Notes: generated by a model not told the origin, from the sequence alone. DNA of 64,000 nt from Ceratodon purpureus (GCA_014871385.1 CM026422.1:10084564-10148563), one strand, 5' to 3'. Counted from the stretch's first letter, positions 26,397-37,929 are shown. Translations and numbers: made by a program.

Positions 26397-27540
26397 TCCC
26401 GGCTTGGTAAGCATCCCAATCCCCGCTCCAATCCCCCACCTGCAAACAGAGAATCACATACAACAAGTAGTGAGAAAAATAGGGAAGGAAATGAATTCTT
26501 CAAGTGAAGACACTTCAAGTGAGGAAGATGAGGACATGGAGATGGAGGGGGGTATGACCTGCGGAGAGGGTGGTGGTTTCTTGGTGACATTGAAAGGGAG
26601 AGGGGACGGGGTGACAACAGTTCGTGGAGGGCGCGGCCGTGGAGGAGGGAGGGGGAGCCGCGATGGGCGTGGGAGAGGAAGGAGTGATTGGGACAGTGGA
26701 GGAGAGAGCACGCTAGTGAGGGGGCGGGGTAGAGGGAGAGGGAGAGGGGGAATTCGGGGAGAGGTGGGTGGAGAGAACAGAGAGGAAGTGAGGGGGAGGG
26801 GGCGGGGTAGAGGGAGAGGGAGAGGGGGAATTCAGGGAGAGGTGGGCGGAGAGAATAGAGAGGAAATGATGAGAGGGCGGGGAGAGAGCTCCGGGATTCT
26901 GGGCAGTGGGGGTCTGATCGGGTCTGAGGGGGGGCTGCCGAGAGGCGAAGAGGGAGGGGTTTCGGGAGAGATAGATGTTGGAGAGTTGAGAGATGGTGGA
27001 GAGATGCAAGAGGTTGGGGAGTTGAGCGGGGGTGAGGAGTTGAGAGATGGGTTGGGGTTGAGAGACGCTGTGAGGTTGAGAGATGAGAGGGATGAGAGCA
27101 TAGCAGAGAGGGTTTCCAGTGAGGGAGAGGATGGAGTTCGGGGCGAGGGTGGGCTGAGCGGGGAAGCAAGGGGAGTGGTAGGCAGTGAGGGAGGTCGAGG
27201 GCGAGGGAGAGGAAGAGGGAGAAGGCGGGGGCGGGGGGCGACAGACCAAGGACAGGGAGATCAGGGTGGGAGCGCCGAGTCGGGCAGAGGAAGAGGGAGA
27301 CGTGGTGGAGGCCCGGGATCTTGGGGCGGGCGGGCAACAAGGGGGAGGTTGGGAGAGGACTGTTTGGATTTAGCTCAGGCTGTGTCAGCTGAAGTTCGGG
27401 GACGAGGGAGTGGTAGGGCCGGGAGGGGCAGGGGTGGGGCAAGGAGAGGTAGAGGGAAGGGGCCCCCAAGAAGCCAAAGAGAATTGTCCCCGGTTCTATT
27501 GAGGATCTGTTCTGTGAAGAGAGTTGGGCAACTGAGGTAG
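25705..27540 (+). CDS. Long Arg/Gly-rich open frame overlapping the previous one
   Basis: An 1.8 kb open frame of about 610 codons in another phase, dominated by RGRGRG, acidic SSEEDEDME and repeated LRDG/LSGGEE-type segments. Its length partly reflects the purine-only strand, which rarely makes stop codons. It could be an RGG-box protein or transposase N-terminal extension that has slipped frame relative to the catalytic part. The ATG-less start means the true start is unknown. Low confidence that it is translated. Confidence 0.25.
   Translation: MSEEKRGGRMDSPIGSTSFSGDTFGQIQSPPQMAGRSQEREDVRGHSMVGFQPIWEMETATKRRKQTSHHEMEGGGVAAGRGGRMDEPEGVGSKTKDMTAMERGGSSAAGGSVTGAGLQISAMERRARAPEEATHEQFGGGQGRWSLPHLWSAGMQPRPEVAARGQAVSEHGSEQWAGDLREKALRVGVGGAQGAGGHREGYYPHPNCVGSAVTMDSSPRVPTQGPAGAASPGLVSIPIPAPIPHLQTENHIQQVVRKIGKEMNSSSEDTSSEEDEDMEMEGGMTCGEGGGFLVTLKGRGDGVTTVRGGRGRGGGRGSRDGRGRGRSDWDSGGESTLVRGRGRGRGRGGIRGEVGGENREEVRGRGRGRGRGRGGIQGEVGGENREEMMRGRGESSGILGSGGLIGSEGGLPRGEEGGVSGEIDVGELRDGGEMQEVGELSGGEELRDGLGLRDAVRLRDERDESIAERVSSEGEDGVRGEGGLSGEARGVVGSEGGRGRGRGRGRRRGRGATDQGQGDQGGSAESGRGRGRRGGGPGSWGGRATRGRLGEDCLDLAQAVSAEVRGRGSGRAGRGRGGARRGRGKGPPRSQRELSPVLLRICSVKRVGQLR
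26718..26873 (+). repeat. Tandem duplication, about 78 bp unit, two copies
   Basis: Two consecutive copies starting near 26720 and 26798, each with GGGGGCGGGGTAGAGGGAGA and ending in GAGAGGAARTG. The unit is a multiple of three, so the Arg/Gly-rich frame is preserved. Confidence 0.8.
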
Positions 27541-29060
27541 AAAATTACAGTCACAAAACTGATGTATTTACAGGACCTGAGCCTGGTGTGAAAATAGAAT
27601 TTGAGAAGGTGCCTTCTCCAATTGGGCTTTTCCACAGATTTTTTCCTGTCTCTTCATTGAAAATCATTGCACATGAAACCAATCGATATGCCTCGGAGGT
27701 GATCAAGGATGATGGATGCACTAGAGGTGGCATAGATTGGATTCCCGTGACTTATAAGGATTTAGAGGGATATTTGTGCATCCGCATGTTTATGAGCCTC
27801 AAGAGATTACCGAATCTCCGGCTTTATTGGTCAAGGGACCAAGTTCTATATCATTGCCCAATCATTTCTTCTTTGATGTCAAGGAATAGGTTTGAGAGCA
27901 TTACCCGGTGTTTGCACTTGACCCCGGATTCTAGTAGGGAGGGGGACAAGGGGGATCCCAATTATGATAAAATCTGGAAGGTTCGATGGTTGGCCAACGA
28001 CGTGAGAGATGCATGTGCAAATCTCTGGAATCCCAATGTAGCCTTAACGGTGGATGAAACCATGATCCTGTACAAGGGGAAGTATTGTCCCATAAGACAA
28101 TACATGCCCAAAAAACCCACAAAGTTTGGTGTCAAAGTGTGGGTTTTGGCGGATTCGAAGGCTAAATATGTCCTCAATTTTGACATATATTGTGGGGCAA
28201 GCTCCAAGTTTGGTGAGAAGAAGAAGGAAAGTAGGAAGGGAGTTGGGAAGCAAGGTGGGAATGTAGTGAAGAATTTGATGGCGGATTTACACCATAGGGA
28301 GCACCTAGTTGTTGTTGACAACTTTTTCACTAGCATCCCCCTATTCTCTGATCTCTTGGATGTGGGTATCTTCGCCACGGGAACGGCAAGGGCAGATCGC
28401 AAGGGGCTTCCCCCTTGCTTGACCAACAAGACAGAGAATGGGAAGCATCACCAAGGATGGTTTGATTACCGGTTTCATTCTTCGGGGAAGCTATGTTGTT
28501 TGGTGTGGATGGATAAGAAGCCCGTTTTGCTCTTATCCACACATGCATTGCCATTGAGCCCCGTGGAGAAGCCATTGTATGTTTGGAGGTTGGTTGATGG
28601 AGCCAAGACAAAAATCCCCACCACCCCCATCCACTTAGAGTATACTAAGGAGATGAGGGGTGTTGACGTGGCGGACCAACTGAGAGGGGCTTACTCTTTG
28701 CTCTCCAAGAGCCATAAATAGTGGTATAGGGTCTTTGATTTTTTACTTGATACGGCCTTCATCAACTCTTGGATTATACACTCTGAGGTTTCATTTCAGT
28801 TTGGAGTGGAGCCACTAACTCATCTAGAGTTTCATTTGCAGCTTGCCCAGCAATTGGGGGCCTCTATGCCAGGCCCGAGGCTCTGCACTTCTACGGTATC
28901 GCCATTGGAGCCACGGGTGCATGGCACCTTGACATCTCCAAAGATAAGAGTTTGTATTGTGTGCGGGGTGCGCACCAACAAAAGCTGCCCAGGATGTGCA
29001 GGTCTTTTCATTTGTGAGGGAGAGTGCTACTTTTTTATACACAAGGCTTACCGATTGTGA
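27453..29060 (+). pseudogene. piggyBac-type (DDE_Tnp_1_7) transposase, one in-frame TAG
   Basis: Catalyses cut-and-paste movement of its element at TTAA. The frame is open from 27453 with a basic patch (KKPKRI), then the piggyBac core: GIDWIPVTYKDLEGYL, LYWSRDQ, the first catalytic Asp in LTVDETM, the second in VVVDNFFTS, and the third plus the neighbouring Asp in GVDVADQLRGAYS. A TAG at 28719-28721 follows KSHK, where the family normally has an aromatic residue before WYRVF. The frame then stays open and reads WYRVFDFLLDTAFINSWI. It ends with a Cys-rich zinc-binding tail (CIVCG, CPGC, ICEGEC, then His) before the stop at 29058-29060. So all catalytic residues and the tail are present and a single base change accounts for the break. 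The Met at 27588 is the first ATG of the frame, but homology begins earlier, so the true start is upstream. Confidence 0.88.
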
Positions 29061-29419
29061 GTTTTTAGCACTCATAGATCCTTTTTGATGGAGTTTTATT
29101 TTTGCAGCCATATGCAAAAATGCTTAGCCTCTGCAACCTCCTACAGCATGAGGGGAGGAGGATCACAAAGGTATGGCCAGCAAAGAAAAAAAAAAAAAAA
29201 AAAAAACAACAACAAAACCAATGACACTACCATCATCCCCAAATTTCTTGATCAAACCATACCTGTGAAGTGCAAGGGGGCGGTACAGTCAAGGGGCAGT
29301 ACAGTGAACTGGGGAAGAGGGCGAGGGTGGGACCGAGGCGGTTGAGGGGGGCGAGGGCGTGGGGTCAGCTGAAGCTTGGGAGTTATTGGGCTGTGGGAAC
29401 GTCGAGAGATGGGGACGGA

Positions 29420-29486
29420 CTGTGGGAGCTGGGGAGGCTAGGGGAACGGGGGAGGCCAGGGGAACGGGGGAGGCTAGGGGAACGGG
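29420..29486 (+). repeat. Short G-rich tandem repeat, about 22 bp unit, three copies
   Basis: Three copies of a unit built on GGGGAACGGGGGAGGCYAG. With four or more G-runs in close order it could fold as a G-quadruplex. Confidence 0.7.
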
Positions 29487-32400
29487 GAGGGGGTCTGATC
29501 GGGTACTCTGAGGGAACCGGGAGTGCCGTTGCAGGTCGGGGTGAGATCGTGGGAGGGGCAGTGACCACGCGGCGGGGCCGGCGGGGTATTTCGGGCGTAG
29601 GGACAGTCTGGACCAAACGGTCCTCGCACATGGCCCTCCACTTTTGCTGACAGGGCAGGGCTCTACACGGTTTTTTTGACTGCCCTCACACCTTGGGTTG
29701 TCCAAGGCCCTAGGTGGGGCAGCGGAGCCAGCTTGACCTTCTCCAAAATTTCCTCCTCGAAATAGGGAGCTGTGTCTTCACAAGGACGCCGAGCAAGTTT
29801 GGGCAGCACTTGTAGTGCACCTCGAATTCGGGCCTCCACTTCTTCCAATCTTGGAGTTTTTTGTAAGGGATTTTTTGCACACTTCTTTTCTAATACACTA
29901 TACTTTCAATATGATTCACTTGATTGAGCATCTCATGTGTGGTGATTGTGGTAGAGCTCATTTTCTAATTTGCCACTGTTTTTAGACCGTGGAGGTGGGT
30001 ATGATTGCAAGCCACTTTTCTCCCAATCTACTTGCTCTTTTTGGGTGATTCTTTTTGCAAAAGGGTCCTCCTATACTTAGAGTATGAGATTTATCAACCA
30101 AACCTACCGTGTACATGAATCTCACTCTCCTAGATCCATTTTTCTTATTGCTGCCCTGCTTTGGTCAACTCTCCATTTCAAGATTCAAAGCTCATTTTTG
30201 CACTATTCACTCACTTGATTTGCAATCAATCATCACAAGGGTGTTGCACCATGTATTCTCTACACTATCTATTCCTCACACCACCTAAACTATTCCAAAC
30301 ATCCAACTGATTTGAGCCCAAATGGAGTCTCCACGGCCATGGGCCCCAACTGCAGATTTCTCCACGGCTAGAGGCACGGGCGTTTGGGGGTTAATCTGTC
30401 CCACGACATGTCCAGAAGCGGGTAGGAGCATTGGACTGTGGGCTTGGAGGTCAGACGTTTTAACCCCACTGGGTACTGAGTTTAGAGTTTTGTAGATATG
30501 TTCCAGTTGTGTGCTGATCAGCAGATTCAGACTTTGCACTAAAGATTTCAGTGGAACTCTGGTAACTGCATACCTTCTAGGTTTTTTTTTTTTTTTTTTT
30601 TGGACAAATAGCTTCTAGGTTTCAGCTCTTGACTTTCTTGAAATGGAGAAATTGGAGTCTTGATGGTTCTTCCATTTGGATTTCTTTTTACTCTGTTTTG
30701 CTTAATTTTAGCTTGAATTTTTTCTTCTTTGTGTATAGTTTGATTAGCTCTCTGATAGACCACCTAAGCTGGACTTCCTTCCAGATGATTTGCATCCTGC
30801 CTGGTCTTGTTTCTTCAATCCGTTGCATTGTTTTCAGTTGGTTTCTGGCTACTGCCGGTTTGTGACCCCAGTCCTTGTGGCTAGTTACTTTTTCCATTTT
30901 TCAACCCCAGTGGGGATTTGGAAGACTGAATTTTAAGTGTTTAGTCCAGTTTGAAGGGAATTTTATTATTGTGACTCTGTTTTCAGTGACGAACGGGGTG
31001 ATTGTAGGCTTACTACGTAGCTCGATGTAAACCTACGAAGGAATTGCTTCTTTTTTTTTCCACAATTGCGTCATAATGCCACGTTTACTTTGCCTTCGGG
31101 ATTCTTGTAAACTCTTCTCTCACAATTATTTTGATGTACTTGTGTGACATCAACATGCCCAGGTGTTGGACAAAGATGTTGTCTATATTGCTGTTTTTTA
31201 CTTAGAATTAATACATTCAACTTTAATTGGTAACTTTGTTATTGTAGGAAGGATTGTGAGTTTTGTAACATAGATCTTTTAAATTTACTCATAACACAAT
31301 TCGTTTTTGGTCTTTTACTATTGGAAAGCAAGTTTAGCAGGGTAACTCCAAATCCTTCAAGAATTCAAGAATGCACATAATATCAAATAAAAAAAAGAAG
31401 CAAATGAGATAACGAAATATTTCTAATTATAAGAATTACAAGGATTTAGGATAGGAGTATGAGCACATACAAGTAGAGAAAGAAGTGCATCAAGCCAACA
31501 TCAAATAGAGGCAAAATCATGTAGCATGGTCAATTGAAGCAAAGCAATAGATTTGTGTTTAAAGAATTAGAAGTGGAACATCACAAGGTACTAGAAATTA
31601 CACACCACAAATCACAAATACAAAATTGTTTACAAAATTGATCAATGAAGTTTGATAAGAACATATTTTGGAACATTTTTCCCTCTTTTAGAACGAGGTT
31701 GAAAATTTTGAAGTTCTTTTAGTTAAGAAGATGAACTTGTTGCAGCGGAAATTGATATAGTTTCTTGCTCCAATGATATAGTGTTTGAGTCGTCCATTTC
31801 TCTAAGAAGAAGTTGGGCATGCTCAAAAGATAATTCGTTCTATTCTTCATTTTTTAAGACGTACAACATTTTAAATTGGTAGGTTTAATTTTAGACTAGA
31901 TTCAAAACAAGGAAAAACTTCATACATTAGATTCTTTTTACATCTATTTTAAGAATCTATAGAGATTAGAATAAATTTGTGATGGAAACATAAACATTCA
32001 ACTTTCTCTTAAAATCCTTGGAAAGCACGGTCACCGCTAAATTAAGGTGATTGAAGAGTCCAATACATGTGCATTATGAGCATTTTGATATTGTCAGTAC
32101 TCTTGTTGTCACGAAGTTTGTAAACGCAATGTCTCCATGTGCATGCGTATGCAGTGATCAGGAAAAGTAAGAATCGTTGTATATTATTCCATTGCTCTGA
32201 AAATTACTGAGGTGATTACTCATATTTAGTCAAAACAAGTTTTTTAATATAGTTCAAACAAGTCAAAATTTGTCACATGCAGTGACCATTATAGGTGAAT
32301 GAGATGGCCTTTGTGGATGCATTTTTTCTTTGTTTGCAGATAGTGTAGAGATTCTTTTGAGTCAATTAGACAACACACACTTCAAAATTTCACAACAGAT

Positions 32401-33734
32401 TCATGTTTTGTCTTAAAAATTAAATTTCATTTCCACTCCCTATTTTTGATATTTTTCTTTATTGTGGAATTTTAGAAAAATTTCTACAATGGCAACAAGG
32501 CACACCAATCATTCTACCTGTCATAAATTGTTTTATTTTTTGCGGCTATGTGATTTTGAGATATTAATTTTGGAGTGTGGAGAGATCTCCCCATTCCAAA
32601 GCCAAAAGTGCTGAGACACATCAAATCATTATCATTTTGGGAGGCTCGGATACAATTCTCTTGTGCAAGGTTGTAAAATAATGTGATTGAAAATACCAAA
32701 TCTATTCAAAGATACGGAGAAAGTGTTCATTTAACATTTAGTCTAGTCATACATCAAATATACCACTTGAGAAATCCAATTAGGCATGTAGCTAGCTAAG
32801 TTGTTTTTCATTACATAACATAACTTTTTAGTTCATAAAAATAGTGGTTTATTATAATAGTTGATGCAAATTATTGATAAAATATGTATAAGTTATGTCA
32901 AGCTTTCGATTTCGATTTAAAGAGCATCTTCACAAGAATAATATACAAAATAATTACAAATTGCAGTTCATATGATAAGAAGTTCAACATCAATTTCATC
33001 TTCGATATCATGAATTTGATAACTATAGCTAAAAGAAGCAAATGTAATGTATCTACAACTTAGAGTCATCAACACAGTGCTAGATTATCTATCTTTACAA
33101 ACTTATAAACAAAATTGATTACAACATGTATCACAAAATGTATCACAACATACATTGATAGTGAGACCTGTATTCATATTTCAAAATTGTTCCAAAATCT
33201 TGGGACCATGAAACCCCGGAAGTGCAAAGCCGTAAGTTCTAGGCTTGATGCACTTCTTTTTCTACTTCTATATGTTCATACTATCTTGAACCCTATACTT
33301 TAGTTTCAACTTGCTCCAAGTTTTGTATTTATAGGCGAACATTGAGGTCCCACACGTCTTGTTGCAGGGTAATTGGTTAATTACGTGTTATCTAGATACG
33401 GTAGATGTAAGATGAGGATGTACGTTTGGGTAGGTTATAAATTGTCGAAATTGGGTTAACTCTGTAAAGGCTGTTTTAACAGAATAACATGGCACACCAT
33501 GTGCTACCTATAACAAGAATTTTCTTTTAGAAAAAGTAGAGATCCTGGTTACGATCAGGATGTGTGAGGCCGCGACTTCTCGGCCCTCTGAATCGAACTC
33601 TGCATCTCCCCACACTAGTTATCACACAAGTGGGTGTTTCTGGTGTCAACCAAAAACCCAGGAGTATACAGGTCATTTACAAAGGTTCCTCCTTTTTGTT
33701 CTATAGAGCTATTCCTAAATGGAAACTGTATTTT

Positions 33735-33782
33735 TTTACTTTTACTTTTACTTTTACTTTTACTTCTACTTTACTTTTTACT
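33735..33782. repeat. (TTTTAC)n microsatellite
   Basis: About seven imperfect six-base units in the upstream region of the TFIIB gene. Confidence 0.85.
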
Positions 33783-33858
33783 ACAGATATATTTATTTTT
33801 AAGTGGTGGGAAAAAAGTATAAACTGTGACTGGAGAAAGACAGGTCGTGTTTGCCGTG

Positions 33859-33868
33859 GTTATATAAT
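33859..33868 (+). promoter_or_regulatory. TATA-like sequence upstream of TFIIB
   Basis: GTTATATAAT about 70 bases before the start codon, in otherwise mixed sequence. Position is plausible for a short 5-prime UTR but there is no transcript evidence. Confidence 0.3.
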
Positions 33869-33929
33869 TAAATTCAGAGCCGCTGATTTGTTTTGTGGTG
33901 TTTTCGGAAATTGGAAGTGGGAAGTGAAG

Positions 33930-36193
33930 ATGAATAAGATAATATGCCCCGAGTGCCGGAAGGCAAACGAGGTGGAGGTAGACCATGCCGCCGGGGATAT
34001 GGTGTGTGAGGAGTGCGGGCTGGTGCTGGAACAGCATTCGGTAGATGAGAGCTCGGAGTGGCGGACATTTTCGGATTCGACATCCAGCGACCCGGCTGAT
34101 CGTGTGGGTGGGCCTTCGAATCCACTTCTCACAGATCTAGACGGCAGGCTGTCGACGATCATATCCAAGGCACATGATGACTTCATGTCCTCCCTTGTGC
34201 GGTGGCAGAATAGGGGCTCGAATCCTGATCGATCGCTTATCATTGCGTTGAAGTCGATTGGGACCATGGCGGACAGGTGGGACGTTTCACGTCGACGCTC
34301 GCTTCTCCCGTCGATGTTATATCAAAGTGGCCAGAGCTCTATTTTGAGAGATGCAGCAACATAACAAAAATTACTGTATTAATGCAGCCTACCGAAGAGT
34401 GGAAATTAATTACCAGTACTTTAATTGTCCTTGAGAGCATATGCTGATCAAAATATTTTTGGCAGGGTATAATGATCAGGGATACATTTGTTGAAGGAAT
34501 TTGGGTTTTAGCGGTCGGTCTCTGCAGTGGATCGTTAGTAATTAGGCTTTGAAGCACTAATAATTTGAACACACAAAGTTGATATCAAATTGATGTTATC
34601 TTGATTTGTGCTCTCTCTAGCTATTCTACCCGTATGAGTTCAGCTCGAATAAGTTATCTATCGTTGCTTTTGCTTATGTGAGTAAATGCGGATTCCATCA
34701 AGTTAGCGTGAATATTTTTACTGATTGGGAAGCTGTGTGATGTAAGGCGGGATTCAGGCTCGGACTGGTGTCAACAATCAAGGATCGGGCTAATGAGATA
34801 TATAAGAAGGTGGAAGACCTGAAATCTATCCGTGGCCGAAGCCATGATGCGGTACTGGCTGCCTGCTTATACATTGCTTGCCGGCAGGAAGACAAACCTC
34901 GAACATTCAAAGGTTTTGCCTCCTTACCGCCTTCTGTCTCTGATTATGGAGTCACTTGTTTAGGATGAATTGTTTAGTATTTATCCTCTGTTCTGCACAA
35001 TTTTGAAAGAATCTGGTGCTCTTTAGAAGATATTATGCGCTCTAGGGCTTACTCAGTCATCCAAGATTTTGTTTGTGCCTAGTTATTATCAATTTTGGCG
35101 CAATAAAACCTATCCTTATTTTGAGATGGTGTTGTGGAAAAAACATATCTAGATATACCTGGAATGATTTCCGGCTACAGAGTTGACGCCTACACAACCT
35201 ACATACTCTTGAATGTTTTGGTTTTGCAGAAATATCCTCGGTTGCAAATGGAACATCGAAGACAGAGATTGGAAGAGCATCGACGTTTATTGTGAAGATA
35301 TTGAAAGAGGATATGGGCATTTCCATGGAGATGGGAACAATCCATGCTGGTGACTTTTTGGTAGGTCTACTCTTGCTTTCTTTCTGCTTGTTTGCATCAA
35401 TTAGAGCTGAAGTAGTCGGTGAACCAGTTAACACTGGTTCTCACATCATCATCATGATGAATTGTTCTCTGTTTGGCAATATGAGGCAGACATGTTTGTG
35501 TGACCTCTTTCGTCTTTGGACGTGGAACGAGTGAGAGTTTTTGTCTAATACTTAACGTTCTTATTATTGCAGAGGAGATTTTGCTCGCATCTTAACATGG
35601 AAAACAACGAGGTCAGAGCAGCCACAGAAATAGTGAAGAAGTCGGAGATGGCGCTGGACATCCGGTAAGTGTCATTCTCTCGTTCTACATTTTCAATATT
35701 TAAAGAAGTTGGTTAACCTGGTCAATTTTCCTTTACCTGAACAAACGAGATGGTAATGTTTCTAGTAGTACCGTATTGATAGTGTATCTTGTTTGACGTA
35801 CTGTTTTGTGCATATGCAGGAAGAGCCCAATAGCAGTTGCGGCAGCTGCTATATATATGATTTCACAACTCAATGAAAAAGAAAAGAGAGCTCTGAAAGG
35901 TACTAATTTAAACTTTCTAGACTTGTTGAGTTGTTCTTGTGTTTTTAGCAGTTTACATCGTGACTTAAGAATTGTTGAATATAGCCGTTATCTTAAACCA
36001 ACCGCTTGCTATGACGTCAGATATATCAAAAGTTGCCGGGGTGGCTGAAGTCACGATCCGAAATTCGTACAAAGATCTTTATCCTCATGCTGCCAAGCTC
36101 ATACCGGAGTGGTTTCTCAAAGATGTCGATTTGAAAAATTTGCCGGCAAACATAACAGGAATCAAGAAAGGAAGGCAGTCAGACCGATCATGA
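33930..36193 (+). CDS. TFIIB: Transcription initiation factor IIB
   Basis: Bridges TATA-bound TBP and RNA polymerase II in the preinitiation complex. Six exons: 33930-34276, 34758-34912, 35230-35360, 35573-35664, 35820-35899 and 36021-36193. All borders are GT-AG and all phases agree, giving 325 residues, close to other plant TFIIBs. The N-terminal zinc ribbon has C6, C9, C26 and C29 (CPEC and CEEC). Next come the B-reader/linker region with SSEWRTFSD and [10 protein letters not shown], then two cyclin folds. The first fold includes [23 protein letters not shown] and [19 protein letters not shown]; the second includes [21 protein letters not shown] and [17 protein letters not shown]. The C terminus is basic. 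Nothing is missing. Upstream in-frame sequence is open but unconserved, so I use the Met directly before the zinc ribbon. Confidence 0.95.
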
Positions 36194-36869
36194 TATCACA
36201 TATCAGCTGCAATTGCCTTTGCGGATTTACTATTGTTGACAATGTTGCTAATGCTAAACGTGCATATTGGACCACACGAGGTTCCAGCACACCAGAAATT
36301 TCTATGAATTATATGTATTGCTGAGTGCAATCATCTGCTCAATTTTTCCCCTTGCAACCTTTCCTGGCAAGTAAACATTCTTGACACACCAATTTGACAA
36401 TCTTTTAGAGCCCTCTAAACAATGAAGTGCTTATGAATGATGAGGAAAGAAGCTAATTATACATACCAGGCTATCAAGTCCGACGGTACTCTTAGAATTG
36501 ATAAATTCTCTGCTGTGCCTGCTGTTCGGTACCAATTCTCGATGATGGCTAGCAAGAATGTATCTTACAAGTTGACATGGAAGTGATCATTCTGATCTCG
36601 AATCCTTCTCTAATCAGGGCTCGTCGTCTAATAGTGGTGCACAGTAAATTGGCTCTCGTCCTGTGACCTCTGGCCATTATTCTGTCAAACAATGAATATA
36701 CATTCACATATGCAAGATTATTTACTGGTTACTCGGACACCGTAAGCTGCAGCAAAATCTACGAATCTCATAAAATACTACTGTTCTCAGTAAATGAACC
36801 AACACAAAATAGGGTTTGTGGACAGACATGACTCTTGTGAACATATGAGTCGACTCATATGTACTTTGG
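36194..36869. other. 3-prime side of TFIIB, no further gene
   Basis: No recognisable coding sequence on either strand; probably the 3-prime UTR followed by spacer. Confidence 0.45.
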
Positions 36870-37112
36870 TTAGGACAGCCATGGCCTGGGGTTCCCGGTA
36901 CAGCAGGTGTCCCTAGGATCGGTAACATACCGCCGCTCACGAGCCAACTGATTCCATTCCTTGCAAACTTCACGCAGCGTGAGAAAATCACGCAAAGGCA
37001 GCTTCTTATATATCTCAAAAGCCACGTTATTCAGGAAATTCCCCCACACCTCCGGATCCATGGTCTTCCTGCGCCTGACCTTCCTCTCAGAATCTGCAAT
37101 GTGCACAACCAC
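36870..37112 (-). CDS. Short F-box protein or F-box gene fragment
   Basis: An 80-residue frame whose core (from the Met at about 37062, MDPEVWGNFLNN) fits an F-box: two helices in AFEIYKKLPLRDFLTLREVCKEW, then NQLARERRY. F-box proteins plug substrate receptors into SCF ubiquitin ligases through Skp1. Here no kelch, LRR or other substrate-binding domain follows; the frame stops 20 residues after the box. A donor-like site near the end could lead to further exons downstream on the minus strand, but none was recognised. It may be a truncated relic. Confidence 0.5.
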   Translation of the reverse strand: MVVHIADSERKVRRRKTMDPEVWGNFLNNVAFEIYKKLPLRDFLTLREVCKEWNQLARERRYVTDPRDTCCTGNPRPWLS

Positions 37113-37536
37113 ATGATGAAACCTATAAGCCCATTAGAATGATCAACGCGTTTTAGCATGCCTCGGCGCATTCATGCAGAGGTGCAATACATGATCAACT
37201 TATTCCAATTGTGAACTCCACTAGACCTTGAGACGTATATTCTAAGACTTCTTCTCGCAACAGAAGTGAGAAGGATGGATTTAGGAATGTGTAATCTAAC
37301 CTTTGCGAGAAAACGATGCTTGCTGTAACGCTCTCCTTCGGACTATTCGTGAAAATAAATGATGGGCCGACATAGGTCAGTATTGCATCATGGACGCGCA
37401 ACACATGACCCGTGTCATGACGCGCACTTAATCCATACGTAGGTAAGAGAAAAACTCCGATACATACATGGGTAGTGACCAGACACTTTGAAGAACTTTT
37501 TCGGGTGCATTCAATTCATCCCTGTGGAAGCAGACG

Positions 37537-37677
37537 TCACTAGAAGAAGAGAGGGACTTGTACACTGAGCATGTTCACTGACTTGTGGCCAAATTCACTC
37601 ATATGTGACCAAATTCACTCAGAAATCCACTTTAGGTTGAGTGAACAAGTAGACAAGTCCCTCTTTTCTGCTAGTGC
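37537..37677. repeat. 141 bp inverted-repeat element
   Basis: TCACTAGAAGAAGAGAGGGA (start of 37537-37561) is matched at 22 of 25 positions by the reverse complement of 37653-37677. The centre holds two copies of a GTGRCCAAATTCACTCA sequence. Looks like a small MITE. Confidence 0.6.
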
Positions 37678-37796
37678 GACTCAGAAAATATGTATGGATG
37701 TCGTATTGCTGACGCTGGACTCATGGCTCAGGACGACGTGCCATCAAGCTCCAGTGAACAATTCATGCACGTGAACAGTTCATGCAAACTTTCCTA

Positions 37797-37929
37797 AGCA
37801 ATATCCGACAAAGTTCATGCAAAGAAGCAATATCAGATAAATTTCATGCAAAGAAGCAATATCAGATAAATTTCATGCAAAGAAGCAATATCCGACAAAT
37901 TTCATGCAAGGAAGCAATGTCCGGCAAAG
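37797..37929. repeat. 29 bp tandem repeat, 4.6 copies
   Basis: Units begin at 37797, 37826, 37855 and 37884, with a partial fifth at 37913. Each unit has AGCAATATC and TTTCATGCAA, with few differences between copies. Confidence 0.9.

Larger units (their letters stand above)
23815..30394 (+). mobile_element. piggyBac-type DNA transposon, 6.57 kb, with TTAA borders
   Basis: TTAA occurs at 23815-23818 and 30391-30394. Immediately inside, the left end reads CCTCTAAACGCCC and the right end, on the reverse strand, reads CCCCCAAACGCCC: 11 of 13 bases match. TTAA plus a CCC-type end is the hallmark of the piggyBac superfamily, and the space between encodes a piggyBac transposase (27453-29060). The 5-prime half (about 24.7-27.5 kb) is a strongly purine-rich strand holding two overlapping open frames. 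A second purine-rich tract with short tandem repeats lies at 29.27-29.6 kb, after the transposase. The element is large for this superfamily and carries one TAG in the transposase, so it is probably inactive now. Confidence 0.8.
30395..33929. other. Intergenic, mostly AT-rich, no gene seen
   Basis: Includes a T-run at about 30582-30600 and long AT-rich DNA from 31 to 33.4 kb without recognisable protein. The end of the stretch holds the promoter of the TFIIB gene, with a TTTTAC microsatellite (33735-33782) and a TATA-like sequence at about 33860. Confidence 0.45.

Noticed and set aside
26406-26459. Possible intron (GTAAGC to AACAG) joining the two open frames of the piggyBac element
   Set aside because: Length is a multiple of three and short, it does not restore phase between the two frames, and purine/pyrimidine bias makes such sites common here.
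30415-30480. tRNA-like segment (GGTAGGAGCATTGGACTGTG followed by a GTTTTAACCCCAC word)
   Set aside because: Only loose A-box and B-box resemblance; I could not fold an acceptor stem or anticodon arm.
37797-37929. Regular 29 bp repeat as a CRISPR array
   Set aside because: The copies are directly adjacent with no unique spacers, and the context is a plant nuclear genome.
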